DNA from: Bisporella sp. PMI_857
Taxonomy: Eukaryota; Ascomycota; Leotiomycetes; Helotiales; Helotiaceae
Direction of reading: 5' to 3'
DNA: 64,000 nt
NCBI GenBank assembly: GCA_021307315.1
Contig: JAJSPD010000054.1
Span: 1-64,000 of the forward strand
Of this stretch, positions 57,464 through 64,000 are shown piece after piece (positions within the stretch are counted from its first letter, which is position 1; every line of letters begins with the position of its first letter). The notes beneath the pieces are model-generated. The model was given only the letters and a program-made list of their open reading frames with translations, was not told the DNA's origin and ran no database searches. The translations under genes and the position numbers were made by a program.

Positions 57464-60400
57464 AGACTTCACTTCTTCAAGACCACTTTTATTACACATC
57501 TTGCCTTTGCATTTTCACGGCGTTTAATTCAGTCTCGGAGGAGATATTCATGTTACGATAAACACAATACCCATACCTCCTCTCAGGGCGGCGGCGTTCA
57601 CACATACCATCAACGGTTGTACAAAAAGCATATCACGGAGCATATATCACATCTCATCTCGTCATAAAAAAATTTGGGCACGCATATGGAGCAGCATTGG
57701 CAAGGGAACTATACGGGCACGTCCCCGACTTTGGATTGAAACATTATTGTTAGCATGAAGGGATTTTGGGAAGCATACCAGTTTGGGCAAGGCAGCGTTT
57801 GAAGCAAGTATGATAAGAATGAAGGCGCTTGGATAACATAGGTGTTCTAGCTTGGAAGCTTCAGTTGTTGTCAGCGATAGTGTTTTCTAGATGGCTTATG
57901 AATGAAGCCCAATGTTCAGATATCTTGTCATGATAGCGAGAGCTCAGTCGAGCAAGGAGCGGCATAGCAATCAACATCATCGAGTCTGTTTCATGTAGAC
58001 AGACCGGGCATTCATGCACACAGACAAACTCTATACTTTCTCTTTCTCTTCATCGCATCACATTATGATTTGAAGTTATCACGCCATTCAATCCTAACGA
58101 TCTTGACTTGGGCAATTATTGTATCCTAATAGACTAAACTTGCCTTGGATTATGACAACACCACTTTCTCTCGGATGTCATTGATTCAGGAGACACTTCC
58201 TCAGATCGGGAGCCGCCGAAGTCTACTCCATAGTCCGTTCTAGAGCCGGGCCCAAAGGCGAAGGGTAGTGTAAAACGAATTTCGCCTTCACTGCAATAGT
58301 TTCCCCACAGCCGGTTACTCCCTCTCACTCTCTCCCCATAATCGCCTGTATCAATACCAAGGTGTTTTTCCATCAATATCCTATATTAAACAAGGCCATA
58401 ATCCTTGCTGCCAGCTATAATTCTCTGGCACTACAAGACTATAGCGGGAATGGAGGGGTATAGCTACGAAGGGAAACCTTCGAGGGACCGGAGATACCGA
58501 CCGTCCCACGGATACGCTTAAGCGGGATGCCCAGGGAACTGGAACGCTCTATATACGCCTCATGCTTCTAGACACAAAAGGAAAACTTCTCTGCAGCGTG
58601 TCTAGTGTTAATACAGCAGAATGATTGGAAGGAGAATCTGCTCCGTCAAAGTCTCTTTCTCACTCATGAAGCCTCATTTTGGGTTTGTTTTTTGGGATGA
58701 AGGAAGCATGATTTGCATGTCGATCCTTACTTGAGAAACGTTTCGTCTTTTACAAATCGTGAGAAAATGATGCCTCAGGTTGAGCGGGGAAAACTTGTGT
58801 TACAGTGCTTTCTGGTACTGTATTGGTGGGGGAAAAGCCAACGTTTGCTCATGATGGAGCCTTATTATTTATTGCGCGTCGTCATGTTGCTCCGATTACG
58901 ATGGCGTAGGTAGTACAAGTCCGGCATCGAGATTTTTCTTTCCCGCTCTGCTTAGGATTATGGGCTCTTGTGGAGCCTATGAAGTAAGTATCTCGCCATC
59001 TCACGATCATGTTCAGGAAGGAGGAATCAGGAAAAAGAGGAATCAGGAGTCAGGCCCAAAACTCAATAATAGGTTGGAAGAACTAAAAGAGGGTTTTGAT
59101 GGCTACACTCCCTCACTTGGTACAAAGGATGATGCCACCAGTAGTCGCATCACCAGCACATGAGGTCCCATAAAAGCACTCTGCCCAAGTCACGGCTTTT
59201 GATGTGCTGGAGCTGAGCTTGGTATGGAGAAGAGACGATTAAGCCAGGCTCACACAGCGGAAGATCTGGCGGGAGTGCCGTCGTGCTTCCACGCTCATGA
59301 AATACCATGTTTCAGCATCCCAAAACCTGCATCTTTGAATCCACTACTCCACATATCCCCATCAATCCCAAACCTCCCTTCAGTGCATCATTTTATATCA
59401 ATCCATATATGCAGCTTTGAGAAGGTGTGGTCTAGATGTCTCGGCAAGTTAGCGGAGATTGTTTGGCAGAGATATTTCATTAGCATGAAGGTTATGATTA
59501 CAAAGGTGAAGGATGTTGTCACCGAACAACGTTTCAGGACTTTTGGCCAGCTCATGATCCCCGAGCCTTCTCAGTCACGGTGAACCCTTGCCGAAACCTC
59601 CTGCATTCTCCATAAAAAAAGAATCAACTCAGATCCCCAAGGCTGAGACTCACTACCTTACCTTAAAACATGGAGCAGAAAACCTCTTTTTTTCCCTTCT
59701 GGCGTCGTGAAGGAAGCTGAGGATGAGGTGAGGCAGTGTTCCCAGGTTCTGGTTCGGAATGCCGGATCTCTTCCACCGGAATTCAATTACTGGGATGCAG
59801 GCACCGGAGAACCTATCATTTATTAACTCGGTAGGAATGAGTACAGGAATAGCGTGTCTGTACATCACTGGTTCCTGGCTCTACACGTATCCAGACTTGT
59901 TATGCTTCAACGGCTGCATTCGGTAGCAAATTTGGGCTCTTGGCGCGCTCTCGAAACATTACTCAAGCGAGAGTACATTTTGAGATGGAGCAATGTCAGA
60001 TCTAAAGGAGCGGAAGCTGAACCGTCGTGGTGAAAATTTCTCATTCGTTCGTGCAACCTCAACCATCCAATCTTACATTATCGCTCCCTTCTTCCCCCCA
60101 ATGCTGGGCACCAGACTTTTTGACGCCCGGCTCTAAGATGAACAGCCAGCCTACCCTTCGCGGCTCGCGACACAGGATCACATTAGCCGTCCGTCCATCA
60201 TCAAATTTGAAGCTGATTCTAAACCTACATAATACTCACCGAACGAATCAATGATGGCAACATGCGATCCTCCCCCGGCTGTATCACACAGGAGGGGCGG
60301 AAGAAAAGAACCAGTATGTCTTCCCCTTACCGCAGAGTGCCAGTCCCAAGGTCCCAAGCGCCTAGCAAGGAGGCTGACGGGTGCTACCGCTTCCCGATTG

Positions 60401-63289
60401 CGCTAGATACAACCCTGTGCTGTTCATCGTTCGATTTCCTAAGAGATCTGTATGTGACGCCATTTTTCCGAGACTCCTTTTGCAGAGGTTTTGCTACCTT
60501 CCTCTTTGTGCATTTCCCCTGGTTACCCTTACTTGTTTCTTGTCAGGCGCGGAACAGCGGGATGTGGGACATGCCTCGTGGCCGGGGAGGAGGAAAAGCA
60601 ATGTTTACAACTCTGGGTGAATCCGGCACTACTTTTGTTTATGCAGTACAGCACCGCCGAGCCCATGTCTCAGCCGGTGGAGAATAAACGTGGTATTGCC
60701 TGTACGGTATGGTAGTTGGCTGATTCGTTGCTTTTTTGGAAGGGCGAAGAATGGGAGCAGCCTCTTCTTCCCATGAAATATTCCTTGGACAGGGGGGGGA
60801 AAGCAACGATAGTTCGCGCGGGATACATCCCATCGATCGTTCTACCTGAGCTATAACTCATGTCTCGGCGAAATATGCTTTCTTTTTGGTGAGAATGTTG
60901 CCTTGCATAGAAGTCTATGCGGAAGGTATTTTCGGTTGTGCCTGAAGGGGCGATGGATTCCGTCCAGGGACCGCCGTGCTGCACGGTGTTCCTCATATTG
61001 AGCGCGGGAGTCTTGGAATACCCTCACGCCGGGTCTCTGTCGTATTCAAGGTAGGGTTTGCTACTGATCTGCGATGATACAAGCGAGCAGCAGTGTCAGA
61101 AACGGCAATTACAGCGAGTACATTTCTTTTTCTCGAATGTTTCTCGACGGTGTCGTACGCAGGATGTTATAGCACAAGCACAGCCCGCCAGCCCAAAATC
61201 TGCTATACAAACATCCTACATTTCACAGCACACGTCGTCAAACTCTGCGCATCGCACTAATACACTACTCGTCTCACGGCATTGAGTACAATACTCTCAC
61301 GTGCAGTCACAATTTCCGCACCTAGATATATCCACGGTCATCTGCATAATGCAATAGCTTCTCGGGGCATTATGACCTGTCAAGGCATCTACCCGGCAGT
61401 GAGGTCCGTCCTCAAGCGCGGATAGCCATGTTGCCTGCTCAAGGGATCCCTCGGTGTAACAACTTTCATGGCATACCGGCCAGTTTCAGGTGCTCATGGT
61501 GCTCATGCAAGATGCTGAGAAGAGAGAGTACATTTACATATGGCTGCGTGCATATTTCAAGGGATCTAAAAATCTTGTTTTGGCAACGGAGAGAAATAGG
61601 CAGGCACGACATTGTGGCGTTCCTTCCTCAATGCTGCTTTGCTGATGGAGCCTTGATGCTCTTTTTCACAAAATGCCGCGTGCTGGAAGATCAAGTGTAG
61701 AGGAGCTGCCTAGAGCTTCGTATGTGTAACCTTGAGAAACATTCGTTGATGGACTGCGGGGAAGGCAAGGGTTAGTGAGACTTTTGTGTTTTTTTCATGG
61801 CTGGTGCCTTGAGTCAAGATGCAGCGTCTTACTTGAGTCCCGATAGGAATGGCCGGAGGTCCTTCAATGCCTATCTACTTTTAGTGCACGAGCTGGAGAA
61901 GTGCTCAGAAGCCTATGGATGTCTCAATTCATAGTAAGTTACATGCATTTCCTGGAGCCTCGGCCTTTGCTCTAGTTGAGCACGTCGTTTTCTCTTTTCA
62001 CACCGGGCCACGTAAAAGGTTGATATGATTAGGCTCCAGAGATGTTTGCCTGATCTGCTGGTGTGGAGACAAACAAAGCTTGAGGTGGATGAATTGAGCA
62101 ACTAAATAAATATTTTACCCGGTCTTAGAGTTCATTTTTTGTACTCGCCGAATGTGAAAAATGAACATTTCGTCACCACTCAAGCTTAGTTCCATTATCT
62201 AGTCAGTGTTATCCACGACTAGCTTTTTCAAGCAGGATGTCACCACGAATTATTTTCTTAAGTGCTGCAAATCTTAGACGGGATTCTAGAGTTTATACTG
62301 TCCCAGAGAGATCTGGCCGCGCTGAAACTTCGAAATGCAGCAATGCTCTCAGTTTTCAAACCTGCAACGAATCTGAACATACATGAGTTCAAAGTAAGGA
62401 ACTAAGCGGCCATCAGCGAGGAATTCCCAGCCATGTAATTAGCTATATTCGTCTTGAGACAAACTTCTACTTTTCAATCTCTTTTCTGCACTTATAAGAT
62501 TCATGCACATTCGGTCCCTTTAATAAATCGTCCCATGTCTTTCTCACATTAGTAAATTCATATTCCTGATCATATAAGTTGATTCATTCATCGCTCTCAG
62601 CATCATATCATGCGGCGTATACTGGTAGGCAACTCGGAAGTACGGTGGGGTTGGTCCTCATCAGTATCCTGAATCGCCATCGTTTGAGCAACGCGACATA
62701 TTGTGGTTCGGTTCGGCAAATATTTTTTTCAGATAGGATATCATTCCAGTATCGGTAGCTCGGTAGGACTAGGCCGACGGTTTGAAAGGATCCTGCCATG
62801 TCGCCCACTGCCTAAGTACATCATCCCAGACGTTGACATCTGGGATGGCTAAGCGAGAACGATAAGGGGTAAGTTTACATTTTGAATTATGATCTGGCCA
62901 GCACTCTCTGTTTCCCCATATCCAGATGAAATCGAGGGACGAATTCAGAATCCGGGACTAAGTTTTCCAACCCTTTTGTTAATGAAACCTTTCGAACCGT
63001 TCAAAGGCAGACAATGATTTTTCTGCTACACAAGGTTACTGTAACGACCAGCTGTGATCACATCACAGGGCTGGGCACTCCAAACCCTCCATCACTCAGG
63101 ATACAAGATCTCGCCCGGGAACTGGCATGACTGTGACCTGTATGAATTACATTAAGGACCCGGATGATCTCAGATGATAAGGTCAGAGAATACTCATGTA
63201 TACTCACCGAAATCTTGGCTTCATTACGACTCGTGTAACGATGAGCAGCGAAGCTATATTACCGTGATCTGTGGCCGTCCTCAAAATAC
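57464..63289. other. Gene-poor region downstream of ECL1
   Basis: About 5.8 kb with no recognisable gene. The first 600 bases are probably the ECL1 3' untranslated region. ATG-started frames at 58134-58373 (-, 79 residues), 59224-59583 (+) and 60262-60687 (+, 141 residues) match nothing; the first has the most protein-like composition. A perfect hairpin-capable inverted repeat is at 62822-62847. Confidence 0.5.
62822..62847. repeat. Perfect 9-bp inverted repeat with 8-base loop
   Basis: CATCCCAGA and TCTGGGATG flank an 8-base spacer and would form a stable hairpin in RNA. It is not followed by a T run and has no gene next to it. Confidence 0.55.
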
Positions 63290-63383
63290 TTGAGAAGCAG
63301 AGACACAGAATCCACCAGAGACACCAGACATTCCTGTAGCCCATCTATTTCTCAGCCCCCAATATCCGACACCACGGACGACA

Positions 63384-63766
63384 ATGCATCGAATCACCAT
63401 TCTCTTCCCGCTCCTCCTCTTAGCACTCTCCGAGCTCGTTTCCAGTACCCCAATCGCAGAACACGGACGTATAGGTCACTACCGTGTATCCAGCGAAGCC
63501 AACAACGCCGAGATCATCAACGCCGATACCCACGACCGCAGCCCAGCAGCTTCTGTGGATTCATCTATCTTCCCGCCTACCCACCTTCCTGCGTCCTCTC
63601 ACTAAGTAGAAAAAATCAGACGTACGCCGACACCTGTAACGTGCAGAATCGGGACGGCGTCGTTATGTCAGCTGTGCACGAGTGCTACAAATACATATCG
63701 CGAGGAAGCGAATGCGACAGCCATCCGGGACTGCAAGGGCGTTTGCGGTCGTCCCATGTGCTCGCC
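63384..63766 (+). CDS. Putative small secreted protein, splice structure unresolved
   Basis: The ATG at 63384 opens with a clear signal peptide: MHRITILFPLLLLALSELVS followed by a Thr-Pro-Ile cleavage-like region. The frame stops at 63603-63605 (TAA), directly before an intron-like CTCACTAAG..AAATCAG acceptor at 63619. Joining a phase-0 donor (GTATCC at 63486 or GTGGAT at 63555) to this acceptor continues into TYADTCNVQNRDGVV and three cysteines, ending at 63766-63768. Without that intron, the signal-peptide frame beyond its TAA reads a six-cysteine stretch (TCRIGTASLCQLC, DCKGVCGRPMC). Both versions look like small secreted cysteine-containing fungal proteins. I cannot tell which is real. 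Confidence 0.4.
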
Positions 63767-63769
63767 TAA

Positions 63770-64000
63770 CGCTGGGATTTTTTTTCTTTGTGATGATGTA
63801 AATCAGTATTTTGATTTCAATACTAGAACCGATAATTTTCATTGATGGGTGAATTGGGATGGAATAGGGTGATCTCGATGCGATAGCTGATGGGTGAAAG
63901 CAGAAGGCTCGCTATGCTGTATGTGCTGGAAAGGAAACGGCTGCGGGGCGAATATCTTCAGATAGGAATTGGAACGAGGTTATTTGAATGGGCAGTAGCC
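63770..64000. other. Right edge of the window
   Basis: About 230 bases after the putative secreted protein, presumably its 3' region. A T7 run lies at 63781. No further feature is recognised. Confidence 0.4.

Noticed and set aside
60262..60687. 141-residue ORF downstream of ECL1
   Set aside because: Composition (Arg, Ser, Pro, Cys runs) and overlap with two other open frames point to chance; no signal peptide or domain.
1..64000. tRNA, rRNA, CRISPR, secondary-metabolite cluster, intact transposon
   Set aside because: Reading by eye for T-loop (GGTTCGA..CC) and other hallmarks gave no pattern with a matching acceptor stem. No polyketide or peptide synthetase, transposase or reverse-transcriptase sequence was seen. 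A tRNAscan or repeat search was not possible here.

Overview
This window is nuclear DNA from a filamentous ascomycete (Pezizomycotina). The genes are split by short introns (mostly 45-60 nt, GT..AG, with CTAAC/CTGAC-like branch sites), intergenic spaces are long, and the protein set is typical of filamentous fungi: a Kelch/coiled-coil Tea1 protein, a KOG1/raptor with a long disordered N-terminus, a DUF2985 membrane protein, an MpaB/DUF2236 oxygenase and an ECL1-family protein. A leotiomycete, perhaps of the Sclerotiniaceae, would fit, but that assignment is a judgement from protein flavour and was not tested by any search.

Layout. Positions 1-45,420 are gene-rich. In order they hold casein kinase I (-), the cell-end marker Tea1 (-), the TORC1 subunit KOG1/raptor (+), a divergent class IIb aspartyl-tRNA synthetase (+), calcipressin (-), RNA polymerase II subunit RPB3 (+), a mitochondrial dicarboxylate-type carrier (-), mitochondrial phenylalanyl-tRNA synthetase (+), acetyl-CoA synthetase (+), a DUF2985 membrane protein (-), an MpaB-like haem oxygenase (-), an RRG9/neugrin-type mitochondrial protein (+) and a WDR62/MAPKBP1-type WD40 protein (+). 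Exon structures were worked out by hand by matching GT/AG sites, codon phase and expected family sequence. In every multi-exon model the exon lengths sum to a whole number of codons.

From 45,420 to the end (about 18.6 kb) the window is gene-poor. The only confident gene there is an ECL1-family gene at 56,975-57,463, flanked by about 11.5 kb and 5.8 kb without a recognisable gene. A possible small secreted protein sits near the right end. This region carries homopolymer G/C runs, short tandem repeats, perfect short inverted repeats, and a strong TATA element with no recognisable gene behind it.

How the genes relate. No biosynthetic cluster, CRISPR array, intact transposon, tRNA or rRNA was seen. 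Several genes serve growth and nutrient signalling (KOG1, CK1, calcipressin, ECL1) or mitochondrial and acetate metabolism (carrier, mitochondrial PheRS, RRG9, acetyl-CoA synthetase), but nothing shows they act as one system. I did not find a convincing new multi-gene system. The best leads are the divergent AspRS, two calcineurin-response-element matches upstream of calcipressin, several micro-exons and alternative splice options that would change protein tails, and the structured gene-poor region around ECL1.
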